From positions 66,249,114 to 66,313,113 of the forward strand of contig NC_052504.1 in the NCBI RefSeq assembly GCF_014356525.2: a stretch of 64,000 nucleotides of DNA, written 5' to 3'. The DNA is from Nilaparvata lugens (taxonomy: Eukaryota > Arthropoda > Insecta > Hemiptera > Delphacidae). A model generated the notes under the pieces. The model was not told the DNA's origin and did not search any database. It saw nothing but the letters and a program-made list of their open reading frames with translations. Numbering within the stretch: the first letter of the stretch is position 1; each line of letters begins with the position of its first letter. Both the position numbers and the translations under genes were made by a program. Below are positions 45,331 to 57,314 of the stretch, one piece after another.

Positions 45331-46770
45331 CGAGGCATATGTGGATCGCGTCCACAAGGACGTACAGTGAATGTTGAGGCATGTGTACATACGATTGTTC
45401 GCGCGAATCTGTACGGATGTGTGTACAAGGCTTTAACTTAATGAACATCTTTCTCACTTGAATTTTCTGATTCTTTCCCATAATTTATTAAAGAATTTGA
45501 TTTCCCAATAAATAGAGAATTCAGAGTAAATTTGATATTTTAGACCTATATTTAAATCAAAATTTAAAATGAAAAATCATATGAAAAATCGGTATGGAAT
45601 AATCGATGCTACGATTAATCGAACCTATCCGACATCGATTAAAATATAATCGATTACACTACAAAAACATTGATTGGTTCGATTAATCGATACCCATCCT
45701 TCCCTAGCATGCTTTGCTTTTTGTGTTTTTAAAGATTAGAGTGGAGTCTCTGTTCATGATTAATTTATTAATTATTTATCAAATGTTACTCTTAGTAAGT
45801 AAGTGGAATCTGATCTGTAATAAATAATGTACAATATTTCAAGATTACGAAGTTTTAGATACTACTGTCATAACTTTGTTCCAAAGACTTATAGTACCTC
45901 ATTTTTGAGGTCATGCACACTCTGCAAATGTATAACCTCAAAAGTGTTTTCCACTGTCTTAGGTAAGTTTAAAGCTTTGTTTATTTTTATATGCTTTAGA
46001 GACGTGTTTTTCTATTTCATTATTCACTTTCCTACTCTATAATAAAACTGAGTGCTATTCATTGAACTTTTCTAAATATTAACCTTAAAAAGCATCCAAT
46101 TATATACTTTTCAACTTTTTTATGTAAGGCATAGTGTGTTATTCATCCCATGTGCAAGTATTTCAACTTATCTTTATTAAATAAAGATACGTATCATGAT
46201 AAACACAAATTTTGTGTTCAATATCTGAAGAAAGTGAGCCTCTGGCTGGCTAAAAATGAGGCAAAAGTCTAGCCGGTGAGCTACCCCTTTTATCTCCGCT
46301 ATTATTGATGATATATCCACTCATTTTTTTATGAAAGAGGAAGAAGAATAAAGCGCGCTAGCCTATTTTGATTCAATTTTAATATTATAAATAGCTGTTT
46401 CAAAACTAACCTTTAGTAACGGCGGCTTTCAATAATTTCAATTCCAATTCTTTCACTCGAAAAACTTTTGAATAGTATTAATACATCAATACTGTATAAT
46501 TCATGCGATATTGAATGCTATGATTCCATGAAGAAATTAATTTCCTTTATTATAATAATGATTTAGAAGATTGAAGTTACAATCATTGCAACAATCTGAT
46601 AAAACCATCTTGACATTATAGGCCTGCAGCATCGTATTGCGAAGGTGCTTCATTGAAAATAAAGTTCTTTGTTATCACGGATACTAATCACAGTGGTTGG
46701 TCATTTTGATTAATATTAACATAATGCCATTTAATAGCAAAAACCTAACCTAACATTTCCTTTTACCTTG
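45331..46770. other. No gene recognised
   Basis: AT-rich spacer. A small inverted pair (acgattaatcgaacc at 45612 / ggttcgattaatcgat at 45677) forms a weak hairpin. The 71-codon frame at 45827 is unsupported. Confidence 0.5.
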
Positions 46771-46909
46771 TAAGTGATAAATGATAAATGATTTTATTGC
46801 CTTTAAGCCATCAAATACAGCAATTCGTCAAAGTTTACAAGGTACTAAAATTGGTTTTTAATAAATATAGAGTTCAGTCTATCAAAATACAGAAATATCA
46901 CAGTAAGAT

Positions 46910-48458
46910 TCAGGTACTTTTGTAAAACACATTGATAGTCCTTTCAGGAACACTGAAAAACTCATTCATTTCATACATAGGAGTTTGTATCAGAAAATTA
47001 TAAGTGCCCCGGAGAAACTCCTTGGTTGGTAGAGACCTAGCTGCTGCCGGAAGCCTGTTGAAAAGTCTGGCATTTAGGTTGCTAGGGCTATTCCTCACTC
47101 TGCTCAGCCTTGTGAATGGAATGTCGACCTGGTACCTGCCCCTGGTGTCAAAGTTGTGGATTTCACTACGCAGTCGCATACTCTCCACAGAAATCTTGAA
47201 TTTTTTCAGTGATACGAAAATGTAGAGGCATATCACTGTCATGATGGATTCGGCACAGAAGAGAGGACGACAGTGGTCAATAATTCCTGAGCCAGTAATA
47301 ATTCGTATGGCCTTCTTTTGAAGCAGAAGAATTCTATTACTTCACTAGCTGCACCCCAATGTTCAAGGCCATACAACATGATTCCTTGGAAGAATGAGAA
47401 TTAGGCTGTCTTGACATAGTCCTTTGGCACACTGAGCATAAGCTGCCTTAATAAGAAAATCACCCGTGATAGTTTCTTGCAGATGACTTTAATGTGGGGT
47501 TCCAGGTTAATTTTGGATCAAGGTGAAAACCAAGAAGTTGTACACTTCTCTCCTGATCCACAATATTCCTCAAACTGAAAATTATTCTTTGGGTTTTCTC
47601 CTCATTTAGCTTGAGGAAGTTTGACTTGAACCACACCGATGCAGCATCAAAGGACTCACTCATCCTCTCCGACTCACTCATCAGATCTGTTGAAGAGCTG
47701 CTAACATCAAAAATGGTGTTATCATCTGCATAGGCTGCCAACCTATTACCTAGTGCACAAGGTAGATCATTTGTCATTATTATGAAGAGCAGGGGGCTGA
47801 GTATGGACCCTTGTGGGACCCCATGTGGAATAACCTTCATTGCAGAAACCCTACCATTCACCTGGACCACCTGGCGACGACCTGATAGGTAAGATTTCAG
47901 GAGTCCTAATGAGACATCAGTGACCCCATAAAACTCCAACTTGGACAGCAGAATCTGGTGGTCCACTGTGTCAAAAGCACGGCTCAAATCACACAATGTC
48001 AAACCTGTGAAACCCCTGCTCTCAAAGCTCTCAAGCACGACCTTCAAAAGACTTTCCACTGCCTGGGTTGTTGTTCTTCCAGCCCTAAACCCGTACTGAG
48101 CATCCACCAACAGTCCAGCACTCTCAAAATACAAGCATAACTGTTTCTTCTCAAAGATTTTGGAGAACACAGGTAAGATTGCAATAGGCCTGAAGTTACC
48201 CGGTAGATCAGTTGAACCCTTCTTGTAAATGGGTACAGTCTTAGCAATCTTTAGTAGAGCAGGAAAAACACCCTCCACAATGCATGAGTTCAAGCAGAAA
48301 GTTAGAGGTACATGGATAGGAATGATGACTCTTTTTATGAGATTCACTGACAAATCACAGAAGTCCTTACTTTCAGAATTTTTCAGCTTACTCACAACAT
48401 CCAACACTTCTTCACAAGATACTGGGCAGAGCACAAATTTGGTTTCTGGCCTGGGCAT
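46910..48458 (-). pseudogene. LINE B reverse transcriptase and C-terminus
   Basis: VVSKLKNSESKDFCDLSVNL, KTVPIYKKGSTDLPGNFRPI followed by AILPVFSKIFEKK, YGFRAGRTTTQAVESLL, GLTLCDLSRAFDTVDHQILL (A), HGVPQGSILSPLLFIIMTND (B), AAYADDNTIFDV (C), LNEEKTQRIIFS and LLGFHLDPKLTWNPTL. The catalytic Asps are intact. The frame ends at 47460 by indel; the C-terminal part resumes at 47242 (TVICLYIFVSLKKF, NFDTRGRYQVDIPFTRLSRV, LFNRLPAAARSLP). Upstream a TAG at 48471-48473 separates it from the linker in the same frame. Confidence 0.9.
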
Positions 48459-48470
48459 AGCATTTAGGAA

Positions 48471-49633
48471 CTACATGGCCGAAATATAAGGGGTGTCAAT
48501 AGAAGCACGAACTGTAGCAACTGAATCCACAAAGAAGGAATTGAAGATATCAGGCTCTATACGTGTGGTCCTCTGCTGAGAACTCATTTCTCTCTTGATC
48601 ACCTTCCATGCTGCAGAGCACTTATTTTGCGAGGAGTTTATCTGCTGGGCATTCATTTCTTTTTCGGCTCTCAAGAGTTTCTCCTTTTCCAGTGACATAT
48701 ATAACTGTTTAGAATCAGCTGTCCTTAGATTCTTGTGGTGCTCATAAGCAAGAATGACCCAATTCTTGAGGACAGTTAATTCTTGACTCATCCAATGCGG
48801 CCTTGTCCTGTTCTTGGTCCACTTTTTTGCAGTCTGTAGCCTTTCTGGAAAGACACTGTCAAACAGGTACTTGAAGTGGCTGAAGAATTTATTAAAGCTA
48901 TCTTCTGGAAGACCCGGTGTCATAATTTCGTTCCAATCCACCAGATACAGCAGATGTTTGAAATAGTTTATCTGACTTTCAGTAACTGGACGCACAAGTA
49001 CCCTCTTAGGGGAACTACTGGAGATGTCAGAATAGGTGTCAGACATATAGCTTCATGGTCACTCAAAGCATAATTTTTTATAGAAACACTGTACAAACTC
49101 TCTGGTAAGTTGGTCACCACATTGTCCAGACATGCATCCATCCTAGTAGGCTCACTCACAGTGCAGTACAGGTTCAATGACCTCATTAGATTGACAAAGC
49201 TGATTGTATTAGTAGCTGAAGCATCAAGGAAATTGAAATTGAAATCCCCGCCCAAAACAATGTTGTGGTTGGACATTCTATTGAAGATGTAGAGAATGAC
49301 AAATTCCAGATGTTCCAGGAAGTAATTTGGGTCACCATTGGGTGAACGGTATACACTTATAATTGTTAGCTTGGGCTCCAGCAAAGTGACACAAGCCAAT
49401 TCAAAATGAAGCTCCTTACAGTGGTGATAAATATCCAGGTTAAAGTGTTTTGCTTTGTTATGGTCCAGTAAATCCTTTGACACAAAGATTGCAACTCCTC
49501 CATGTTTATGTGTGGTTCGACTAAAAGAGCTAACTAGTAGATAATCTTCGAAGAATACCATCTTCAGCTGGTCCTCACATAGCCAGTGCTCAACAAGGCA
49601 TAATACTTTATAACTCTCCTTACAAATTGCCAA
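48471..49633 (-). pseudogene. LINE B endonuclease and linker
   Basis: APE-type endonuclease in one frame (49633-48968): CLVEHWLCEDQ (catalytic Glu), KHGGVAIFVS, ISVYRSPNGDPNYFLEHL, NIVLGGDFNFNFLD, ACLDNVVTNLP and YALSDHEAIC. The linker is in a neighbouring frame (49046-48471): PVTESQINYFKHLLYLVDWN, NRTRPHWMSQELTVLKNWV, AAWKVIKREMSS. The frame change lies in the 80-bp overlap around 49000. The N-terminal 10-15 residues of the endonuclease run upstream of 49633 in broken frame. Confidence 0.9.
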
Positions 49634-49853
49634 TTCAATATCTAGTCTTTTAGCTAAATTAAGACACTGAACATTGCTAAACAGGACATTGAAACCCGGG
49701 TCAGAAACTTTAACACCGTTAGGCCCAGATTCAGAACTATACTGAGTCTCAAGAAAATTATTGGATCCAGAAGCTAAGTATTTTCCCCTTTTTGTAAAGC
49801 CTTCAAGTTTAAATTGCTGTTATTGCTACTTTGCTTTCTTGTAAAGTATTTTG

Positions 49854-51000
49854 CTACATAAGTATTTTTTGGCCAGAAATCTGCCTTATACACAATATCA
49901 AACTCACTATCCAGAACACCCACCTTGAATGAAGCATAAGAATCTGGGTGATTCGAGACAAGTTTCTCAACAGTAGAATTACTAATTCTTTGATTCTTAA
50001 GAAATTCTGAAAGAATTTGTTGTGGTCCCTAATCGATAGATTCTCTACACCAATCAAACTACCAGTAATAAAGTTCTTGTTTTTCCTGGTATTAGCATTA
50101 CCAGTTGATTTCGGAGTAACAGAAATTTTAGTGTTCAATGCAGTTTCTTTCGGCAGTTGCAGATTTTCTTTTCTAAGTTTGCGTCCTTTCTTCCTAACCA
50201 CTGTAGACCAGTTGTTGTCAATGGGATCTCCAGCATTATTTTTTACTGGATTGTCAGACGAATCTAAGGGCGGGGTGGATAAGGAATAACTTTTATCAAG
50301 GTTCTCAGAAACACTCGTCGATTGTTTTGTATAGCTGCGTACACATATACGCACTTCCAACCCGCACCGAGCACACTCCGCCTTCGTACCGCCCTCGTTC
50401 CTCCATCATACCACAGTCGCTCCGCCCGCGCACCCATCATGAACGTTACGGAAGATGTTAGATCTTCTCGCGTTCCCCGGTCGAACCACTGTTGCTCCCC
50501 GGTCGATCATCAATCGCTCTGCTGGAATGACATTCGGTTGCAGAGCAGAGCGAAAGTCTGTACGCACCTTTAGATGAGAGTTTAGATTCAAAACACTCCC
50601 GCCAACGTCAGAGTTCGATTGTTTGTGTAAATCGATGACAAGTCTACTAGCACCCGTCATCGATAATTCATTGTCAACAATATCGATCTTGACCATTGAT
50701 CTTCTACGATTTGATGTTGATGACATAACCTGCAATAATTTAGGTTGTTGTTGACTTGTTGTTGCTGATGGTGCTGGCTGTTTTGCTGTTCGACAGGCCC
50801 GTTCATGCATCTTTCAACACGTTGCGAATGCACAGGCATATTATTAAGTTTTTTGTCCAATAAATTTTCTACTTTCGTAAGGAGAGAATCCTTCAACGAA
50901 TCAATTTTTACATTCAATTGACATACCTCAATTGATAGCGCCAGAATATGGTCGGCACCAATTCTACGAAGCTCGCCTAACCTTGCTTCGCAGGTTTTAC
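49854..51000 (-). pseudogene. LINE B ORF1, fragmented
   Basis: The 5' end reads VQWHCKTCEARLGELR (the closing W-x-C-x2-C of a PHD/zinc-finger-like module) then a predicted coiled coil (IDSLKDSLLTKVENLLDKKL). Then frames 50810-50406 (Gln- and Arg-rich, low complexity) and 50360-49854 (NNWSTVVRKKGRKLRKENLQ, NKNFITGSLIGVENLSIRDH) follow. The FITG segment leads into the C-terminal RRM-like domain typical of such ORF1 proteins, here frame-shifted after 'FLRIKELV'. Encodes the RNA-binding chaperone of the retrotransposon RNP when intact. Confidence 0.7.
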
Positions 51001-51010
51001 AATGCCACTG

Positions 51011-51666
51011 TACAATTTTGCAATAGAGTTTCCAAAAGATATCCCTCTATAGTTCTCTACATCCGATAAATCACATTTTTTGAATATAGGGAAAATTACT
51101 GATTCACTAAAACAACTAGGTATGTCTGCGCTCTTAATTATGTGATTAAATAGCAACAGAACAGTATTCAATAATTCATCGGGGGCTTTCTTAAAAAATT
51201 CTATCGGTATTCCATCTGTGCCCGGTGCTTTCCCATCCTTACATCTGCGGAGCGCTTCTTTTAACTCATCCTTTCCTATAGTCGTATCCAGAATTTCACT
51301 CCTATTGACAGGGCCCACCAGTACATCAATAACTCCCAGAGCCTCTGCTGTAAACTGTCGCTCAAAAAATCTATTCCACTGTTCCGATGTTATAGCATTA
51401 CTTGTTAATCTTCTTGATGATTTAAATAACCTCACCGTCTCCCAAAAGTTTTTAGAATCTCTTACGTTAGCCAATTTTACTGCCGCATCGTGATAATATT
51501 TTTTCTTTTTATTCTTGCACAATATTTTATAGTTATATTTCAAATCTGTATAAGTAAGCCTAGTGACCTCAGAATTGCTTCTCCTGAATAAATTCAACAT
51601 TTTGAAGCACCTCAGTTCTCTCTCTTTCACACTCCCAGTCAAACCACACCTGTTCAAATTTTCCAT
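51011..51666 (-). pseudogene. LINE C reverse transcriptase, N-terminal half
   Basis: SKNFWETVRLFKSSRRLTSN, WNRFFERQFTAEALG, LKEALRRCKDGKAPGTDGIP followed by IEFFKKAPDELL, SVIFPIFKKCDLSDVENYRG and ISFGNSIAKL are RT blocks 0-2. Catalytic blocks A-C are absent. The last 10 residues of the open frame belong to LINE B. Confidence 0.85.
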
Positions 51667-52759
51667 TTACCGGTACTCTATTATTCACTCGCTGTCTATT
51701 CATACTCTCCTTGATTATTGCAAGAATGCTATTCGTGGCGCGTTCAACATCAGTAACATCATCCAAATCTGATTCGTTTAATTGATTTCTTACACGCTCC
51801 TGATACTGTCGCTCTACATTTCCTTTCCAACCATACCTCGGCAGCGGCAACAGATAATCTTCATTTACTCGCAATTCACTTACTTTTACTGCTACTTCAA
51901 CGGGGAAATGATCAGAAAATATTTCTTGCTTCACCTTAAAATCATTTATATCCTTGAGCAAACCTCTAGACACACAACACAAATCTATCCTCTAGAACGC
52001 TAGAAGCACCTTAACCTCTAATGAACGTAAATTCTCCCAATTCATCACTCGTTGTTCTCCCATTTAATATTACTAGATCATATCTCTCACAGAGGTCCAA
52101 AATTATTTTACCTCTACGATTCAATACCATGTCTTTCGATCTTCGATCCCATTTAACTCTAAATTCTGGATCTAATAATTCCTCCGGTATGACCTGGCTA
52201 TTTCCTACTCTACAATTAAAATATCCCAATAAAATAATATTTCTACTGTTATAATTATTTTCTAAAATCTCTAATCTTTGCCACAAATTTAATAAGTCCC
52301 CATCCCACCTATCCTCAGCACAATTCAGACTGGTATTATAACGGCACTTGTGTTAGGGAAATCAATTTCTAAACCTTCGAAATCATTAAATACTTTAAAC
52401 CCAGCTTTTCCCTTCAACTTTCTTTTATTATACCCATAAATCAAACCCCCACTTGCCCTTCCAAATAAACTACTTCTTACTGCAGCAACAAAACGCAAAT
52501 CAAACTCCTGAAAATCTCTTTCAAATAAAATATTATCGGCCTGTTCTAAAAACGTTTCACATACACAGAATACTTCATACGATTTGATGAAATTAATGAA
52601 ATTTAGATCCTTCATGTTACCTTTTATTCCAGCTACGTTATACCCAAGAACTTTTATATCCTGACAATTGGTATTTACAGAAGAACTATTTACACTAATT
52701 ATACTCGACTCGTGACAGACATCAATCACTTCCTTATCCAGCCACATGTTCGTCCTCAT
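51569..52759 (-). pseudogene. LINE C endonuclease, fragmented
   Basis: Frame 52759-52325: KVLGYNVAGIKGNMKDLNFI and YEVFCVCETFLEQAD (start of the endonuclease, catalytic Glu), RASGGLIYGYNKRKL. Frame 52286-52011: NYNSRNIILLGYFNCRVGNS (Asp of the usual G-D-F-N replaced by Tyr: GYFN), KDMVLNRRGKIILDLC, LVILNGRTTSDELGEFTFI. Frame 51982-51569: KQEIFSDHFPVEV (SDH motif), YGWKGNVERQYQERVRNQ. Frame changes near 52300 and 52000 and the altered catalytic Asp show decay. Confidence 0.8.
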
Positions 52760-52799
52760 TCTCGTCGGCTACTTCATCCGCGTTTGCCTTGTTCCGATC

Positions 52800-53636
52800 T
52801 CATGCTATGATGTTCTGGAAACTGTCTTTTAAATCCACGCGAAACATTTCCCTCAGCTTTCCTATACCATCTAGACTTCCCGCTTTCAGTCCATCTTTTC
52901 CTGAATACGTGAAAACTTGTTTTTCCACATACAATCGATCCACGTTCAGATGAATGTTCGTATCAGCACCAACCGCCCGAATGATTTCTCTTCTCAAAGC
53001 TAGTAACACCGCACGTTTCTTTCTCGTTTCATGGCTGAAGTCTCGATGCACTATAAACGGTGTGTTTTTGAGTCTTTTAGTATTTTTTAGAATGCCCTCG
53101 AGGTCACCATCAGCTGGAAGGTGAGCGATAATCGGCGCCCCTACTCCTCTTGATCCTAAAGGATGCGCTCGATTTATATTAATTTGCTTTCCACATTTCA
53201 AGACGTCGGCACAAAAACTCTTTATAACTTCTCTACAGTCATCTTCCCTACCATACTTCAACCCTTTGAAAATCAGATTATTTCTTCTAGATCTGTCTTC
53301 CTAATTTATGAGCCTACTCTTAAGTTGAAAGTTCTCGTCCCTTATAACTTGAAGCTCATGATTTAGTTTTTCATTTTCCACGCACATATTTCCTATACTC
53401 ATCTTCAGATCATCGATATCACTCTTGGAAGCTACCATCTTCAGTTTTTGATCTAATAACCTACTCAAAATTTTCTCGATATTCTGAGAATCTGCTCCCG
53501 TAGACGAATCACCAGTCATTGCAGTTGTAGTTTTTTAGGTTGCTGCTTTCTACTTTCGTCTGGTGAACTCAACGGTCTCTTACCTTCTCGCCTTCCACTC
53601 GTAGATTCGAAATACTTGTCAACTGTATTGCTCATT
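52800..53636 (-). pseudogene. LINE C ORF1, L1-like, one nonsense codon
   Basis: Begins ATGAGCAATACAGTTGAC (MSNTVDKYF..., 53636), a 39-codon frame ending TGA that overlaps the next ATG (53519) by four bases. The second frame has a coiled coil (KMSIGNMCVENEKLNHELQV) and continues after a TAG at 53301-53303 in the same frame as EDRSRRNNLIFKGLKYGRED, then ININRAHPLGSRGVGAPIIA, FSHETRKKRAVLLALRREII and IHLNVDRLYVEKQVF. The RSRRNN.I..G and RAH.LG signatures are those of L1-type ORF1 proteins (coiled coil plus RRM-like domain). Confidence 0.8.
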
Positions 53637-53760
53637 TAATCAAGCGAAAATAAATTAGACACTTCACAAGTTCGAACACAGTCGACACAATTTCGAGGTT
53701 AAACGAGATAAGAGAGTTCGACAACAATCCAACCGTTTACTTCGGCAGCTGATAGCCGAC

Positions 53761-55150
53761 TCTATTTTGCATTATTTCATTAAAATAATAATTAAATTAA
53801 CGTAAATTGCAATGATAATAAGATTTGAAGAAATCAATATAATTTAGAAGCGTCGTTTCTTCAAAATAATGTTACTTTCGAACAGCTATTTCTAATATTA
53901 AAATTGAATTAAATTATATCAAAATAGGATAGCGTGCTTTATTTTTTCCTCCTTTTTTATTTATAAAAAAAATTAGTTGATATCTTCAATAATAACTGAG
54001 ATAACAGTGGTAGCTCGCCGGCAATTTGATTCCAAATTGTAGATAAATTCATCCTCTATGAGTTCAGTTGCCTAAAATCCATATTGATTCATTTTTCCCT
54101 ATCATATAACTGCCAAAACCGTCAATATGAGAAAAATATTGACAATTTCCGGATTTTTTTCAACAATCAAATCTCACTTTATAAACTTATTTTTTCATGA
54201 ATCGTTTACAGCACATGAAAGAGAAAATTCTATTGTACAATTCAAGATCAAATAATGATTTTTATAATAAGGGGTTACAGAGATACATTGCTTTGAATAT
54301 AGAAATTGGCCATTTTTGTGTATTGGAATATGGGCTTGAGTACACTCAATAAATTTTCCATTTTTCGACCGAATTTGATTTATGATGCATGATTTTGGAT
54401 CGCCTTGACGAGCCGAGAAGAATGAAGTGTAGTACGATTAAATCTGAGCATTGTTTCAAAAGTTATAAGTGCTTGAAATTTTGATCCTTGAGGTGTCCTT
54501 AAGCGCGCCTCTCCACTAGGAAATACTGAAATGAAGTGCATCTAACGGGTGATTCTCATAGAACATAATCTCATGAACTTATTTCATTGTGCGAAATATC
54601 AATGTGAGGAGAATGTAGTTGGTGATGATGGTTGAAGCTGAAAATTAGGTGTTTTTCACAATACAAGGAGCATTGTTGTCAGGTGTACCTGGAAATCTAT
54701 ATGAGATAGAGCGCTCTACCTGATCTCAGAATGTAGAGCACAAAAATACGCCCAGAGGGATATTGAATTATACATCCAAATGGTAACAATCGGAAGATAT
54801 TGTTGATCAAAAACTAAAATTAATCAAAATTGATTTTTTTCTTCAAATTTCACTCATTTTTGAAAAATCATAACTCAGTTCTCATTGAAGATAGAGAGTT
54901 CCCAATGATCTCATTCTATTCAAAATTTTATAATCTAGAAAAAGGCGAGAGCAAATTTTTCTGTCCGATTACGATATTTGGCAGAAATAGCTGAAAACTG
55001 GAAAATGAGCCGAAAATACGAGGTTTTTGGGCCACTCTGTATCTAGCACAAGGAAATTTTGCATGAAGAAATTGGTTCTGGACTTTTCTTATGTACCCAA
55101 ATAATATATTAAAAAATCAGAACTACAATATAAATTGCTTGCACCAATGT
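53761..55150. other. No gene recognised
   Basis: AT-rich. Shares 'tctaacgggtgattctcatagaacataatctcatgaact' (54541-54579) with 38915-38953. Nothing else recognised. Confidence 0.5.
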
Positions 55151-56513
55151 ATACAGGGTGATTCATAATTATGGTAAAATAATTTTTAATACGTGATAGT
55201 AGAGGTAAAAATAAGAAAAAAGGTTCTAATAAACATACATACATAAACGCTTCATTAGCGAGCTATGCATGATGAAAGATTTCGCCCGGAATTCAGTTCC
55301 TCTGGTGAAATACACCGATGCTGAATTGTTTGGGGACTAATACAAATTGTAGAGAATTTAATTCTGAAAAGAATTATGTAAGCAGTGTAAACTAAATTTT
55401 AATAAAAGTTGGATAAAATGTATTCTTATGTAGTACATTACACCACAAAAATTTGCTGTTTTATGATGAGAGAACTAATAACTCATAGGTTGTAACTGAT
55501 TGCAAATAAAACATGGATTTCAATAACAGCTGTTCCAAAACAGCTGATTTATTTTGTTTTGAATAAGAAAATATTTAAAAGAAATTATCAGCTGAAAATT
55601 ATTTTCAGAAATATTTTAGCTCACTGTTGAACAAAACAACAAACTGTAAGTTAGGCGTACTGTAACCGCACTGTGTTTTTAATCTATTAACCAGTTATTT
55701 GTTACCATTTCACTTTGCTTCTGTGTTAAGTGTTAACTTTTTAAAAAATGGCAGGTAATTCTAGACATTATTTATACTCCGAATTAGCTGACATGCATTT
55801 AATGTATGGAATGGGACACTACTGTAATAGTACTGAAGCAAGACGTTTGTATCAAGAGAACTTTCCTAACCGAGTATGACCAAGTTCAAGGTTTTTTGCC
55901 ACTATTCATTAACGTCTGTCTGAAACAGGTTCTTTGATATCCAAAGAGCACATTTATGCAGGCAGACCCCGATCTACTATGACTGTTGAGTTAGAAGAAC
56001 AAGCTCTTAATGAAATTTATGAACATCCAGAAAAGAACACGAGAGAATATTGTCAGTGCAGTTTAATGTCAATCAATCTATTATTTGGAGTATACTAAAA
56101 GAGCAACAATTACATCCATACCACCTCCAGAAAGTTCATACTCTATTGCCACGAGACTGTATTCCCCGTGCTGGTATTTGCCGATGGTTTTTAGTAAAAC
56201 TTGTTAAACCAAACTTTTTAACAACCGTTTTATTTACCGACGAGGCACACTTCACAAGAACAGCTATCGTTAACGTCCACAACCAACATATTTGGGCAGA
56301 TGAATCCAGCATAAGTTTTTCAACAACTAGTCCCCAAACAATTCAGCATCGGTGTATTTCACCAGAGGAACTGAATTCCGGGCGAAAACTTTCACCCTGT
56401 ATAGCTCGCTAATGAAGCTTTTATGGATATATGTTTATAAGATTTATTTTCTTATTTTTACCTCTACTATCACGTATTAAATTATTTTACCATAATTAAG
56501 AATCACCCTGTAT
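55151..56513 (+). mobile_element. Mariner-like element with about 175-200-bp TIRs, internally deleted
   Basis: Left end TACAGGGTGATTCATAATTA (55152). The right end, reverse complemented, is TACAGGGTGATTCTTAATTA (56512). TA lies at both borders. The inverted arms run 55152 to about 55345 and about 56338-56512, including 'tgatagtagaggtaaaaataag', 'gaattcagttcctctggtgaaatacaccgatgctgaat'. Small indels separate the arms. The transposase remnant lies between them. About 1.36 kb. Confidence 0.9.
55748..56337 (+). pseudogene. Mariner-type transposase with DUF4817-like HTH, truncated
   Basis: ATG 55748: MAGNSRHYLYSELADMHLMY, GMGHYCNSTEARRLYQENFP followed by NRV, then a TGA (a DUF4817-type helix-turn-helix as in many insect mariner-like proteins). 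The following LSETGS and GRPRSTMTVELEEQALNEIY are in another frame, and FLTTVLFTDEAHFTRTAIVN ... HNQHIWADE (first catalytic Asp region) in a third. The protein stops where the right TIR starts, so the second half of the DDE/D core is deleted. Not active. Confidence 0.8.
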
Positions 56514-57314
56514 AGTGACTGGACTAATGCATGATCATGAACAAACAAGATCATCTGAAAAACATTGTAAAATCAGCTGCAGGGCCATATGGAGCTATAC
56601 CGAGTTTTAAAGCTTTATCTCAAATACAATTGGAATAAAAAATGTAATACTGATGTTTAAATTGTGAAAAGTGGTCATGCATGCAATACAAAAATAATTA
56701 ATTTCTCTTGTCATTCTCTGACCAATCTTCACGGTTTTCGTGAAATTTACAATCAAAAATTTAAAATGGCCGCCATTTTGAAAATTCACATCGAAAAGTT
56801 TTTTTTTATTTTTTAAAGTTGAGTCTGCATAGCATAAATATTCATGCCAAATTTCAGATCAATACATCACTTCGTTCTTGAGATGAAAATTCCTAAGTGA
56901 AAAAAAAGACAGCTATAAGGATAACCGCTGAGTTTTGGACATTTGTAGTCTCCTATCATCCAGGAACAATACCCTGAAATATTCGACACTACTTCTGAAA
57001 CACTCTGTATATCTAATTATTTCCGCTATTAAATTTATTCGTTATTGACTAGAAAATACCTAACTTAATCCTCTATAAAAGAAATTTCAGAAAACCTAGT
57101 CTAGCCAGTAGAAATTTAGGATATTGATATTCCAAAATATAGTCTATTGAATTTGTACTAACTTTCAGGGCTAGAAGTTATACTGAAAAAATTTTGTTCG
57201 AATCTGAAATCGGAATTTTTACATTCATGTAGAATTCTATTTCTATACCTAACTTACTCTCAATACTATATGCTGCAAAAGTTTATTTGTTCAATATTCT
57301 CATTATACTTTCAG
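56514..57314. other. No gene recognised; possible intron or upstream DNA of the host gene
   Basis: AT-rich. 'ttgtacattggaat...' type repeats are absent. 'aaaatggccgccattttgaa' at 56762 is a short palindromic sequence (GGCCGCC/AAAATGG...CCATTTT). The 57315 exon follows. No earlier exon was recognised. Confidence 0.4.

Larger units (their letters stand above)
46771..51010 (-). mobile_element. LINE B: nearly full-length non-LTR retrotransposon
   Basis: On the minus strand it runs from a cysteine-bearing ORF1 start (about 51010) through ORF1 (to about 49854), endonuclease (49633-48970), linker, RT (48458-47460), C-terminus (47242-46910) and a 3' end GGCAATAAAATCATTTATCA plus a short ATTTATC tandem tail (about 46771-46800). 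It is inserted into LINE C: LINE C text stops at its 'NSIAKL' motif exactly where LINE B begins. Several frame changes (near 50400, 49850, 49000, 47400) and a TAG at 48471 disable it. About 4.2 kb. Confidence 0.85.
51011..53760 (-). mobile_element. LINE C: 5' half of a second-type non-LTR retrotransposon
   Basis: On the minus strand: ORF1 (53636-52800), endonuclease (52759-51900), linker and N-terminal half of the RT (51666-51011). It is cut by LINE B within the RT at ...GISFGNSIAKL. The rest of the RT (YADD etc.) is not found left of LINE B (before 46770), so it was lost or the insertion was accompanied by a deletion. The 5' boundary is not visible; a 5' UTR may extend to about 53760. The L1-like ORF1 and the GKAPGTDGIP..FF RT style differ from LINEs A and B. 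Confidence 0.8.
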
